Position numbers and translations under genes: made by a program. The notes beneath the pieces were generated by a model, which was given only the letters and a program-made list of their open reading frames with translations, was not told where the DNA came from and did no database searches. Of a stretch of 64,000 bases of DNA, positions 46,691-58,317 are shown piece by piece. The first letter of the stretch is position 1; each line of letters opens with the position of its first letter. Source of the stretch: Grammothele lineata (Eukaryota > Basidiomycota > Agaricomycetes > Polyporales > Polyporaceae); contig NDFF03000370.1 in assembly GCA_002150815.3 (NCBI GenBank), positions 62,001-126,000 on the forward strand, given 5' to 3'.

Positions 46691-48575
46691 CTACCAGTCC
46701 TCCCATGCAGCTTCGAGCCCCTCAGACACTCGCCAAGGCTTTCCATTGAGCCAGGCTTTCACCCTATCGTCATCCTGCTCCTCGGCACGCTCGTCAAGTA
46801 TAGAGACGTCTCCCTGACCCCACAGCGACAACACGGACCATCCCACCACAAGCATGCCAGGCGGACGCTGCTCCCCTACGCTCTCCAGTCCCGCGGCAAT
46901 GTCGCGCAGAGTCGAACATATGACGCGCTGGTCGGGCATAGACGCGCGCTCGATGAGGGCGATGGGCGTGGATGAGGGGAACGCAGCTCCGTCACGACGG
47001 CCGGCCGACACCGCGTGTTCAGCCTGGAGGGTTTCGAGCACCTGGGGGAGCCTGGCCACGCCCATGAGGACGACAAGCGTCCGGCTGCGCTCGTAACCTG
47101 GTAGCTTGACTTCTTTGCCTTGTCGGCCGACCCCAGTGCAGACGATGAACGACTCGGCAGCCCCGCGCTGTGTGACTGGGATGCCGGCGAAGGTGGGACC
47201 GGCTAGGACAGAGCTAACACCGGGCACCACGACGGGCTCAAATCCGTGAGCGCGGAAGTACAGAACCTCTTCTCCGGCGCGCCCATAGACTGTCGGGTCG
47301 CCTTGCTTGAGCTATCGGATTGCTCAGTATCTACTAGCGCCCCGGCAGAATCAAGCTACTCACTCGGACAACAGTCAGACCCCGGCGGGCTGCCTCTACA
47401 GCCGCCTCCATTAGCTCATTTTGTGCGCCATCTGCATTTCCTGGGAACTTCCTCGCAATGCGAACCTCAACGTTGGACGGTATGAGAGCGAGTACTGCTG
47501 CCGGGACGAGCTTGTCCGAGAGTACGAGCTGGGCATGTTTCGTCAAAGCGGCATGCGTGGCGACGGTGAGGAGTGACGGATGCCCAGGCCCCGAGCCGAC
47601 CAAGAAGATACGGCCACGGGGAGCTATCTTGAGGTCATGGACGGATGTAATAACACCTTGTGGTGGAGCGGTTCCGTTGGTAGGGGGCGTGGGGCTGCGT
47701 AGCTGGTTGCGTTCGTCCAACACAGAAGCCATGTCTTCGTCCGACATCTGTGCCAACCGCCGGAACGGCCAGTACTCGCTGACCTGGGCGACCCATTTCA
47801 TCCGCCGGCGCGCTCTCTCCGTCTCGGTCTCCTCGAGCTGACGCTGGGGTACGGGCTCGTTCGGGGTCACCGGTGCGCTGTCCTCGCTAAGCTCCTGTTC
47901 TTCGTCCGCCGCCTTATCGGACGCCTTTACCAAAGCTCTAAGCGTCCCCACCTTTTGCACTGCGCCGCCTATCTCCTTCGGGAGGGACGCCACGATCTCC
48001 CGACGAATGCGGCCTCCCAGGCGGCACCCGTGACCGTTCGTGATAACGGCGACCTGAAGGGGGGACGCTGTTCCCGCCTCTGAGTCTTGGAAGCGGTGCG
48101 TCGACATGAACGTGTAGTCACAGAGGTCAGGCATGTCTGCAACATTGGTAGGGATGGACCGGTGGCGGCACAGCTGGGCGATGTGCGCGGCGGAGTCGTA
48201 GCTTCGCTGAGCCCCGCCAACCGTGGAGACGGTGTCGGTGATGCAAAGGAGGTGTACCTTGTTGGGTAGGCCGAAGATGAAGGAGTCCACTGCTTTCGCG
48301 TCGCGCCAGTAGTCGGAGGGGCCAGCGGCGGAGCAAGGAAGAGCGTCGATGTCGTGAAGAGAGATCTGGCCATGCGCCGCTCGCCACCGGAGCTCTTCGC
48401 AGGAGCCTTCGACGCCTCCTTTAGCGAGGACAATGACCTGGGCTTCAGCTTCGAGGGCAGCGAATGCGCGTGAAGCGGCGAGGGTGTTTCCTCCGATTAT
48501 GAGAACATTTTTCTTGACAGGGCGGAAGGCGAGGAGCAGGGAGGCCCCTGGCTGAGGGCTAGGGAAGAGATCCAT
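46691..48575 (-). CDS. met1: Siroheme synthase-type uroporphyrinogen-III C-methyltransferase (Met1/CysG-like)
   Basis: Enzyme of siroheme synthesis, the cofactor of sulfite and nitrite reductase. Exons (minus): 47364-48575 and 46691-47311, giving 610 aa. The N-terminal third resembles the precorrin-2 dehydrogenase/ferrochelatase fold of Met8/CysG: NVLIIGGNTLAASRAFAALE, then NVADMPDLCDYTF and the GRIRREIVASLP segment. After a charged linker comes the SAM-dependent methyltransferase: GRIFLVGSGPGHPSLLTVAT, the RKFPGNADGAQ signature, LKQGDPTVYGRAGEE, VVPGVSSVLAGPTFAGIPVT and later TLVVLMGVARLP. The start is the ATG at 48575; the frame upstream opens only with a TTG. It sits head-to-head with SMC4. 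Whether the N-terminal domain is catalytic, making this a full siroheme synthase, is inferred; methyltransferase assignment is firm. Confidence 0.92.
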
Positions 48576-48859
48576 GGGAGACAATGGTGGTTGTAAAGAG
48601 CTGGGTTATAGGGGAGCTCATGTGAGACGCTAGAAGCTAAAACTGTGTGTACCATGGTGGCGTAATGAGTCTTCGCCCGGAGGATGCGTGAGGATGAGCA
48701 ATCGGAGCGAGTGACGCGCGCTAACGCGACCGTCACGTGCGTGACACGCGCGACGCGTTGTGGACCCGCCGCGTTCGGCAATGAACCGCCTCGTAACCTC
48801 TGCTCGCCCCCATACGACCTCAGTACGGCACGTATCTCCTCAAGATCCAGTAGCTCAGG
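48576..48859. promoter_or_regulatory. Divergent promoter met1-smc4 with MCB-like and CACGTG elements
   Basis: These 284 bp separate the two ATGs. Four ACGCG words occur in 45 bp (48714, 48724, 48746, 48753), the last being a full ACGCGT (48753-48758), the MluI cell-cycle box bound by MBF in yeasts. A TCACGTG word (48733-48739) matches the Cbf1 site of yeast sulfur-assimilation promoters. The first kind fits SMC4, the second met1. Element identity is read directly; use in this fungus is inferred. Confidence 0.6.
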
Positions 48860-51800
48860 ATGCCGCCAAGGCGATCATCAAGGGCTCGCTCCTCCGTTGA
48901 GCCTGTCGCTCAGCCGCCCAAGCGCAAACGAAATGACCCTCAAGAGGTAGACGATGACGACCAGGAGGACGTAAAGCCCGTATCTCGCACGCGTCGGTCG
49001 ACTTCCGTACAGCCTGCTGCCAAGACCCGTACCTCTACCCGTTCTCGGAAGTCTCTCGAGGAAGTTCCTGAAGATGAAGAGCAGGAAGTTTCACCCCCGG
49101 TGAAGAAGAAGTCTCGCCCTTCCCTCGAGACTGACGAGGAGGCAGAATTGGAGGAGTCACCGAAGCCCCGCACTCGTAAGCCTCCCTCTAGAGCATCGAC
49201 CACAGCCGCATCTTCGTCTGCTCCAAAGAAGACGCGCGCATCGTCCGCCTCGGTCAAGGCCGAGTCTTCCGAGATCTCTCTCCCTAGAAGAAAGACCGTA
49301 GCTCCTGCCACTGCGAAACGTTCTTCTGGTCGCAAGTCGACAATTGTAATTGACTCGGACCACGAGAACGCTTATGAGGTGGACGAAGACGGTGGCGTAC
49401 GAGACCTTCCGCCGCCCCCCAAACGTGCCGCGCCCGCAAGAAGAACGCGGGGGAAGCAGAAGACGGTCTATGTCATCGATGACTCTGACGATGAGCCACC
49501 GGCGAGTTCTGTCAAGCCCAAGGGCACCTCTCGCTCTCGTGGTAGAGGGATGACACCCGTCAAGGAAGAGACAGTAGAAGAGGACGAAGAGGAGGCAGAA
49601 GTGAAGCAGGAGCCCGTGGAGAAGCAAGAGGATGAAGAGGCTCCCGCATCGCAAGCACCGGCTGGAAAGAAGGATGAGGAGGAAGTTGATGAGGAAATTG
49701 AGGAAGAGAAGGACGCCGACGCAGTCTCTTCTGCGGTACTCGATGAACCTGACGTTAATACTCAATCTCCCGCGGAGGAGATCGAAGAACACTCTCTCTT
49801 GGATCCTCCACTCTCGACCATTCGTCAGAACCCGACTCAGACTGCGCCGGCACCTGAGGAGCCTACTGGGCCTCACCCACGTCTTGTCATCCACAAGCTA
49901 GTCCTGGTCAACTTCAAGAGCTACGCGGGCAGGCAAGAAATTGGACCATTCCACAAGGTGAGTCGCTGAAAGATACTTGAGAGTGACACCCTTGACGACG
50001 CTTCCCCCAGTCTTTCTCCGCCATCGTCGGGCCAAACGGGTCTGGCAAGTCGAATACGATTGATGCTCTCCTTTTCGTCTTCGGCTACCGCGCCTCGAAG
50101 ATGCGTCAAGGGAAACTTTCCGAATTGATTCACAACTCTGCGAATTACCCAGATCTTTCCGAATGCAGTGTCGAAGTCCATTTTCGGGACATTATGGATC
50201 TGGTTAGCAACTATCTGTATAACTTCATTTCACTCGTCGCATGCTAATTCGAATGTAGCCTGGACCCGATAACTTCGAAGTTCTCCCCGGCTCTCAGCTT
50301 GTAGTGACGCGCACGGCGTTTCGGAACAACAGCAGCAAGTACACCATCAATGGCCGCGGCAGTAACTATGGCGAAGTGCAGACCCTCTTGAAGGGTCGTG
50401 GCATCGACCTTGACCACAATCGTTTCCTCATTCTTCAGGTTTGTTCGTACTCCTCAACCGCCAGATCCGTTAGCTGAGTCGCCGTCTAGGGTGAAGTCGA
50501 GTCCATCGCCCAGATGAAGCCCAAGGGCGCCAACGAGAATGACGATGGTCTTCTCGAGTACCTGGAGGACATCATCGGGACATCCCAGTACAAGACGCCC
50601 ATCGAGGAGGCCATGGCCGAGGTGGAGCGCCTCACTGAAGATCGTCAAGAGAAGCTCAACCGCCTGCGGATTGTCGACAAGGATCGCAAGTCGCTCGAGT
50701 CCAAGAAGAAAGAAGCTGAGAAGTATCTCAGACTGGTAAACGACCTGATCCGTGCGCGATCTCGCCTCTGGCAGTACTACATCTGGCAGTGTCTGGAGAA
50801 CGAGGGCAAACTTGAGACCAAGCTGGTATGCATTTCTTCTGTGCACTGTAGATAGTGCTCATGGCGCTCGCACCAGCACGGTCTTGAGGCTACTTTAGCA
50901 GAAGAGCAAGAGGAGAACAGGGACAAGCTCACCGCCCTCGACGCCGCTACCAAGGAGCTGGAAGATAAAGAAGCTCAGTATGAGGTACGTCATGGACATG
51001 GTTTAGGGCGTTTAGGTACTGATAAGAAGCTCCCTTAGGCGGTCAGAGCGGCTGCCGCGGTGTGCGTGCAGGACTACGGCGCCCAGGAGAAGATCCACAT
51101 CAGTCACACCGAGAAGCAGAAGCATGCCAAAACCAAGACCAAGAAACTCAAGAAGAGCATACAAGAGGTATTTCGCACTGCGAGGAACAGATAGACTGTT
51201 TGATAACATTGTTACGCAGGATGAGAGTGCTAGGAACGCGGCTAAGCACGCGATCGAGGATAGCTCTGAGAAAATCGACAAGACGAAAAGGGAGCTAGAG
51301 AAGCATGAGAACGAACTTGCCGAGGCCGAACGTGCTCTGGAGGAAATTCGTGATAGCCTCAAGGGTAAGCAGTGCCATGATTCAATGCCTTCCTCTATCT
51401 GATCGAGTTGTGCCTTGTGCAGACCGAACGCAGGTCTTCCACGATCAGATCGAGGTGAAGCAGAGAGAGCTCGAGCCCTGGGACAAGAAGATCAACGACA
51501 AGAATGCGGAGATTAACGTAGCGCAGAGCGAGCGCGAAGCACTCAAGGCGAAAGCTCAGCAAGCGGCAGCAGCTCTAGAGCGTGCAGAGTCAGAGTTGGA
51601 GCAGCTTCGTGAAGACTATGAGACAAAGAAGACTTCGCTGCAGACGCTTCAGAACCAGAAAGTCAAGAACAAGCGGGACCTCGAGGACGCGGAACAAGAG
51701 TACCAAGTTAGTATCCCTTGTTATCTAGTTTCATCTCATTAATGACGCGTTCTGCAGGTGGCGAGGTCCAACATGCAAGCACTGCGTGCCAAGTCGAGCG

Positions 51801-54512
51801 CCTCTCGCCAGAAAGCGGACGAGGCGAAGTCTTCACAAGAGCAGAGCCGTAGTAACAACCGTGTTCTAGATGGTCTCACTCGTCTCAAAGCTCAAGGACG
51901 TGTCAATGGCTTCCATGTAAGTAGGAGTCACTTCTCCAACTATTCTTGCGATTGATTTTGCCTCCAGGGTCGATTGGGAAGCCTGGGGACTATCCCCGAG
52001 AAATACGACGTCGCCATCTCAACCACCGCCATGGCCGCTCTGAACAACATGGTTGTTGACACCGTCGAACAGGGGCAAGCCTGTATCGAGTATCTCCGCG
52101 CTCAGCAAGTCGGGCGTGCCTCATTCATGGTTCTCGAGAAGCTCAGTAACCACGGTATGGCGCGCATTTCGACACCCGAGGATGTCCCACGCCTGTTCGA
52201 CCTGATCAAACCCAAGGACCCTCGCTTCGCTCCCGCGTTTTACAAGGCTGTCCACAATACCCTTGTGGCAGAGACTCTTGACCAGGCGAACCGCATTGCC
52301 TTCGGGGGACAGCGCCGCTGGCGCGTCGTCACGCTCTCCGGCCAGCTTATCGACGCTTCTGGCACGATGTCAGGCGGTGGCAACTCCGTCCAACGTGGCG
52401 GGATGAGTTCCAAGCTCCAAGCGGACGGCGTGTCCCCGGAACTTATCCGCCAGTACCAGGCTGACAGCGAGCGGGACGCGCGCGAGTTTGAAGCCGCGAC
52501 GAAGCGGGTTGGCGAGATGGAGCTAAAGCTCGACGAGTTGAGGCACGGTGGTCCTAACCTCGAGATGGAGATCGACAAGCTCAATCTTGAGATCAAGAAC
52601 ATCAATAACCGCATCAAGGAATCTGAGAAGACCGTCCGGGAGCTTCAGGCACAGAGCAAGCCCAATGCAGGTGACGTCTCACGCATTACCGTGCTCGACA
52701 GGGATATCGCATCTGCCACCGCGCAGCTCGAGAAGCTAAAGGGGAAGGCGGGCGAGGTCGAAGACGAGATTAAGGCGCTGGAGAAGAAGATCCTCGAGAT
52801 TGGCGGCGCACGACTGCTCTCCCAGAAGTCGAAGGTCGACAGTTCCCGGTTGCACATCAAGCTCGCGAACGAGGAGCTGACGAAGGCCGAGGTCACGAAG
52901 TCCAAAGCTGAAAAGGATCTCGAGAAGCTGCAGACTAGCATCGAAACGAGCCGAGTCGAGCTTCAGCAGGCTGAGGATGAGCTCGCCGAACACGACCAGA
53001 AGCTCGAGGAAGTTGGGGCGCTTATGGCAGAACTCAAACGGAAGGTCGAGCAAGCTCAGGCTGCGGAAGAGGAGTGGTCCGAGACGCTTGCTACGATGAA
53101 AGCGACGGTGGAGGAAATGACTGAGGGCGTGCAAGGATACAAGCAGAGAGAGGTATATGATTTCCACATCTCTATAATAGAACACCGACTGAAGGTACGT
53201 GATTCATTACAGATGAAGCTCAACCAGGAGATCAGCGACATGAAGAAGAAGTTCAACGACAACAAAGCTACCATGGACCACTGGATAGCTGAGCACGATA
53301 CGTTAGAACTAGAGGATGTCGAGTAAGTATCATCCGCGCTTTCATCTCGCATATCTAACATTCCGTGGCAGCGACGAAGACGATGAGGGAGACGCACAGA
53401 AGCCTGCCCAAGGTGGTGAGGGTGGCGAGGGCGAGGGCGGGGATGACGATGGCCGTGATCGCAATGGCCGTGCGCATGAGCTGCGCAGTTATCCAGAGGC
53501 GGAGCTCAGGAACTTCAAGAGGGCCGAATTGATTGCTGATGCCGAATATCTGGATGGTAAGCACGTCGATTTGAGTGAGACCGCCCCGAGCTCACTCAGA
53601 ACCAACAGAGAAGGTCAAGGCTCAGAAGCCGGATCTGAGCGTTCTCAAGGACTACCAGAAACGGGAAGAAGAGTTCTTAAGGCGTGCGGCTGATCTTGAC
53701 GAGATTACCGAAATACGCGACAAGAAAAAGGCTGAACATGACGCTCTGACGAAGCAGAGGCTTGACGAGTTTATGGCTGGGTTCAGTGCGATCTCGACGA
53801 AACTCAAAGAGATGTATCAGGTTGGTCCAGCCCACAGCCTCGTTAAGACGTCTATTTGACAATTCATCGTAGATGATTACCCTCGGCGGCAACGCGGAAC
53901 TCGAACTCGTCGACAGTATGGATCCCTTCTCGGAGGGCATCATCTTCAGTGTCATGCCTCCGAAGAAGAGCTGGAAGAATATCTCTAACCTTTCCGGTGG
54001 CGAGAAGGTAATTGACATGCTTTTTGAGCTGAGAACCAATCTGACACTCTACTAGACCCTGAGCTCCCTCGCTCTCGTTTTTGCTCTACATGTATACAAG
54101 GCACGTACCTTCTATCATAATAGAAAGGATGCCAGACATTGAGCCCTCTACAGCCAACTCCTCTGTACTTCATGGACGAGATCGACGCTGCACTCGACTT
54201 CCGCAACGTGTCCATTGTCGCTAACTACATCAAGGATCGTACGAAGAATGCCCAGTTCATCATCATCTCCCTTCGGTGCGTTGGCTCCTCAAACATCTAT
54301 GTTCGCTAGGTTTACTGATGATGGTTGCCAGTAACGACATGTTCGAGCTGAGTCATCGTCTTATCGGTATTTACAAGACTGCGAATGCCACTAGAAGTAT
54401 GTCTGCCAATGTACCCCCATCTTCGTTCTCACTAACATATTCTTCAGGCATATCCATCGACAATCACGCGCTAGCTACTATCCCGCTCAACGCGGTCCCG
54501 GTGGCCAGCTGA
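48860..54512 (+). CDS. smc4: Condensin subunit SMC4
   Basis: ATPase core of condensin, pairing with SMC2 to compact mitotic chromosomes. Exons: 48860-49957, 50011-50202, 50259-50438, 50490-50825, 50877-50984, 51039-51167, 51220-51364, 51423-51706, 51758-51916, 51968-53322, 53372-53556, 53609-53820, 53873-54007, 54056-54100, 54154-54275, 54332-54396 and 54448-54512; 1604 aa. An acidic, Lys-rich disordered N-tail of about 340 residues precedes LVLVNFKSYAG and Walker A GPNGSGKS (373-380). Coiled coil, hinge (RLGSLGTIPEKYDVAIST ... GTMSGGGNSVQ), second coiled coil, signature NLSGGEK, Walker B PTPLYFMDEIDAALD and SISIDNHAL follow. Intron 14 (54101-54153) needs a GC donor: AAG|GCACGT to CTACAG. The stretch 53153-53212 (60 nt, GT...AG, no stop) may be a further intron or 20 coding residues. 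Identity is certain. Confidence 0.96.
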
Positions 54513-54714
54513 GCGCCCTTGCGTACGGCTATACATTATCATCCATCTAGTTCTAGCAGTTGAACCCGTGTTGTTGTATTGTGTATCTTTCGCTATCGAT
54601 GATTTTTCTGATTGTTGCGTTTTTGGTTCCAAAATTCGAGACGCTAAGAACCGTTTCGGATTCGCCCTGAGGGGCATTCAGCGACATCGGATGTAGACAT
54701 ACAACAGTGGCTTT

Positions 54715-56246
54715 TTAACGGCTAGCGGCACTTGGGGCGTTGTCGACATAGTATGCTAACAGTTCAGCTAGTGACTGACCAGCGCGCTGATCGCTGATAT
54801 CTCCGCCCGTGGAGTAGCCAAGGGGTAGCAAATAAGGGGCCCCTCGCTTGAACAGCGGCTGAACGAGCGCAGCATCCGCACGCAACCGGGACATGGGCGG
54901 GTAGACGAGTAGCTTCGACATGAGCTCCAAACAATCATCGCGGTCCGGCTGCGTCTCCACCAGAGGCAAGTTCGGAAGCAGCGTCTGCAGATCTACTGGC
55001 GGGACCTGAACGAATGTGACTTTTTGAGCATCCGGGAGATCTTTGAATTCCTGTACACCGCTGTCAATGATCGCTGCGGTGAATGAGTGGGCGTATCTAG
55101 TCGACATACCGGCCAGGACTCTGCCGTAGGTGTTCCATGCACCTTGAATATACTGAACGCGAGCCCGATCTGTCCTCTGCTCGCGTCGTACAGGGATTCC
55201 CTCTCCCATTCGACGCCATGCTGGTCTGGAGAAAGGCCCTTAGGCACCACAAATGGCGCCTTGCTCGTGGGTACCTCATCGCCGTTATCATCTTCGGGGT
55301 ATTCGTAGTAATCATCGTCTTCCGCGCTCTGTAGGCGCAAAGGCGTGAAGAACTCCGCCAGAACCGCACCTATGCTCCACAGGTCTACCGCACGTGCATC
55401 ATAGTCTCGCGGTCCGAAGAGCAGCTCTGGGGAACGATAGGGCCTATGGCGCAACGAACGTGAGCAATGTTCTTCACGAAATATAAGCCACTCGACATAC
55501 CCTGTGGCGACGTCGAAGCACATGCGCCCTGGGGGTTCCGGCCAAAGGTCGCGCTTGTCCATTCGCTCCGACCACGCAACACCGAAGTCAATCAACTTGA
55601 CACATCCATCAGGGGTGATCAAGAGGTTGCGCGGTTTCACGTCACGGTGCGCGATACCCCGCTCATGAATGAAGGCGAGCGCGGAAAGAATTTGGTAAAG
55701 AAGCGACTTCAAGAGGATGAGAAAGCTCTTGCAACTCGATGGTTGGTGTGGGACATCCGGTGCAGCGTGCGGCGAGAATTTGGGACTGCGAAGAACGTCG
55801 GAGAGCTGGAACTGGATGAAGGGCATCCAGTAGTACAGAGTGTTCGAGTCCTCATCGTAGGCTGAACCATACACGTCAATAATCTATATGGCATAACGTA
55901 AGCACAGAATGATCATCGTAGAGAACGCGCACGACGCTTTCATTCTGACACGACAGGTCTTGCAAAATGCGAAGTTCCTTGCCAATGTCGTGGGGTTGTT
56001 TGGAGAGCCTGGAATCGATGGGTGCACTCTTAACAGCTATCCACCCTTGTGCTAGGTTCAGCGATTGCGCCCGGAACACCGAAGAAACTACAGTCTCTGT
56101 TACTTCTTCGAAGGTATCCTGTTCAAAGTTTAGAGTCGCGGTATAACTTGTGCAAGGAGGGCGATACGTACGATGTCGAAGAACTCCGCCAGAAATGTCC
56201 AGTGGAGACGTCCGTCCTCTACGTCGAACTGTTCGAACTCATCCAT
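54715..56246 (-). CDS. CDK-like Ser/Thr protein kinase (Csk1/CDK20-like)
   Basis: Exons (minus): 56172-56246, 55933-56118, 55110-55883 and 54715-55050, giving 456 aa. The N-lobe has QGWIAVK (ATP lysine) and a KELRILQDLS helix where CDKs carry their cyclin-binding helix, though no PSTAIRE is seen. The C-lobe shows IAHRDVKPRNLL, KLIDFGVAW, RPYRSPELLFG (a CMGC-type P+1 loop) and RAVDLWSIGAVLAEF. Acidic inserts (SAEDDDYYEYPEDDNGDE) interrupt the later part, and the usual Thr before RPYRSPE is replaced by a RSLRH context. The set resembles fungal CDK-activating kinase relatives (Csk1) and CDK20, which act on CDKs themselves; this is inference from the P+1 loop. Intron 2 is 49 nt; a 22-nt alternative was discarded as too short. 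Its 3' end converges on SMC4 with 202 bp between stops. Confidence 0.85.
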
Positions 56247-57402
56247 GAATTACTCAGCAAGTCGTTGCTTCAAGTGTGCATTTACGGAGGTAGCTCGGGG
56301 TGAGACACCTTACCAGCCGGATGATACTGGCAGGTTGAAGGTGATTGAGATCAGCCACACAGCAAACCCCAACAAACACGGGAGTTGGACGTGAGAGCGC
56401 CGCGAGAGATTGTTGAAATACATTCAAGTTGTTGATGCTCTGTCTCCTTCCCCCCTCCTCCGCACTCACAATTTGGACGATTTCACCTCTATCATCGTTT
56501 TGACTTATTGCTCATCTTCCTAAAGCACAATAACTCTTGGCGGGTTTGGTCGAAGACGATTGCCTCCAACGTGGACTCGTGCGAGCTTATTGGGGTTTAG
56601 TCGTTTGGCCCGTGGTATCTGTCCGATGGAGAAATTTAAATGGTTCAAGGCCAACATTGTGGCAAGGCATCCGGTGAGTGTGTTTAGTTATATGCGCTAT
56701 TTATGCTGTGTAGACAGTAGTCCTCCAGAAAATATGCGTCCCGGTCGATCGAGCGCGCCGAAGCAGACTTCAGTCCGCTCAAATGATGGAGTTTGTGCAG
56801 GTACGACACGATAATTGTAGTCCGACTTTGTCCATGGCCTTGATGCCAGGCAGCCTTGCGTCAGTCTTTCCAGTTCTACATGCACTACTTCGTCCCAGTC
56901 CTGTCGGCCGCGATTGCTCAGGTCTCGTGGAAGACTCATGGTAGGACTCCACATACTCTGCGCCTTTTGGGTGATATTCTCACGTCTACCAGAGGAACCA
57001 TAGTGGAGACCTTGTGATATCGGACATAGTAGGGTGTAAACATTACGCTCTTGAGCAAACTGGTCTGAATATCGCTATCAGGGCTTGCCATCCGACGTCG
57101 CGTTCGACGTTGTGGAGTATGAAGTGGTATGCTCCACAGTACATGCTATCATCTTCGCAGCTCATAGGATGCAGCAACGTGCTCGCGAAGACTCGATTCG
57201 TAGCGGCTTTTCCAAATATCACACGGCGCACTCACATGCCTCCGAGCTCAACGTCTTGGTTACAAGTTCATCGACTAGCTCTAGCATGGACCCGGACCCA
57301 TGTGCCAATGGCATTACCCCTTCGGAGGTAGGTTAATATTAAGACCCCTCGTGTTCCATTCTAATCATAACGCCGTCCTAGATCCGTGGCGAGCCGACCG
57401 CG
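56247..57402. other. Intergenic interval of 1.2 kb, possible unresolved small gene
   Basis: Promoters of the kinase (left) and the Cys-rich orphan (right) must lie here. On the plus strand an ATG at 56625 opens MEKFKWFKANIVARHP directly before a good GTGAGT donor at 56673, and a later FYMHYFVPVLSAAIAQVSW stretch looks coding, but I could not join them in one frame. A short mitochondrial-type gene is possible; none is called. Confidence 0.35.
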
Positions 57403-58317
57403 ATGTCGGCGGTTCCTCCTGTACTAGTAGATGAGCCTTCACAAACCCCCACCATCCCGATACTACACACAGCTAAATCCCAAGACACCCTCGACGTTTC
57501 CTCTCCACTCCATCCTTCAATAATCCTCACACTTCCAACACCCTGCGTCAACCAGTCTCCCGTCTTTCAACCCCGCTCGCCGCTTACACTCGCCAAGTAC
57601 GTCCAAGCGACTTCTGATAGTCACATTTCCGCAACCTCTTCCAACTCTGCCATGCTATCTCCTGTTCCCTCTGTGCCCTCTTGCGACCGGTGCTGTCTAG
57701 GTGGACTCGACGAGGGCGTAATCTGCCGGTCCTGCGAGCGTCAATGGCTCGCCTGCAAGATGTGGTACCAGGCCAACGACGGTGGCAGGCGACAGTGGCT
57801 CAGCGAGCCGCCTATCCGGCCAGCAGAAAGCAACGCCAGTCTACGAGCGGTGATGGGCATCCTAGGCGTCCCGGGCAGCGCGACCAACACGGGGACCGTC
57901 GGCTTGGGCATTCAAGCAGACGAGCCAAGAAAGAGTCTGCCTTTCAAGGTCGTCCCGAGGCCAGCCGACTGTCCTGGCACACACTGCGACTGCACTTCTT
58001 GCGCTATTCTGGGCCGCTCGCGCGCCGGCGCGGCACGGTGGCGGCGGTTCTGCCTGGCTTCGGCACGAACGACCAAGGCGGCATTCCGGGCTATTGCGTT
58101 CCTCTCACTGCAGCTTCTTGCTTCCCTGTCACCGACGAGCTTGTTACTGGACGCTTCTCAGGACCCTGGGCCGTCAACACGGACGACACGTGCTGCCACT
58201 CGTACTCTGGTTTCCCGTCTTCGTCCATCTAGGCTGTCCTCACCGCCCGGGTCGTCCCCGAGTTCTGTCTTTGAAGACGTCAACCCGGCCTCTCGGGTTA
58301 TCGATCATACCACTTAG
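57403..58317 (+). CDS. Cys-rich orphan protein, 304 aa
   Basis: Single frame beginning MSAVPPVLVDEPSQTPTIPI. The first 90 residues are Pro/Ser/Thr-rich and probably disordered. A compact cysteine cluster follows, SCDRCCLGGLDEGVICRSCE plus a further Cys, and a second group, CPGTHCDCTSCAILG; the C-x2-C spacing is of the kind that binds zinc, although the pattern matches no named finger I know. A basic Arg/Ala-rich helix (RAGAARWRRFCLASARTTKA) and a Ser/Arg-rich tail close it. There is no signal peptide. A nucleic-acid or protein-binding role is conceivable. Frames in other phases overlap it, so the call rests on the ordered Cys pattern, the codon use in the central part and the absence of stops. 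Confidence 0.55.
   Translation: MSAVPPVLVDEPSQTPTIPILHTAKSQDTLDVSSPLHPSIILTLPTPCVNQSPVFQPRSPLTLAKYVQATSDSHISATSSNSAMLSPVPSVPSCDRCCLGGLDEGVICRSCERQWLACKMWYQANDGGRRQWLSEPPIRPAESNASLRAVMGILGVPGSATNTGTVGLGIQADEPRKSLPFKVVPRPADCPGTHCDCTSCAILGRSRAGAARWRRFCLASARTTKAAFRAIAFLSLQLLASLSPTSLLLDASQDPGPSTRTTRAATRTLVSRLRPSRLSSPPGSSPSSVFEDVNPASRVIDHTT

Noticed and set aside
51039..51074. An extra 12-nt intron (GTGTGCGTGCAG) in exon 6 of smc4
   Set aside because: Far too short to splice; the frame reads through it.
55862..55905. A 22-nt intron joining YDDHS to IIDVYG in the CDK-like kinase
   Set aside because: Below any plausible intron size; a donor 27 nt earlier gives a 49-nt intron and a better kinase alignment.
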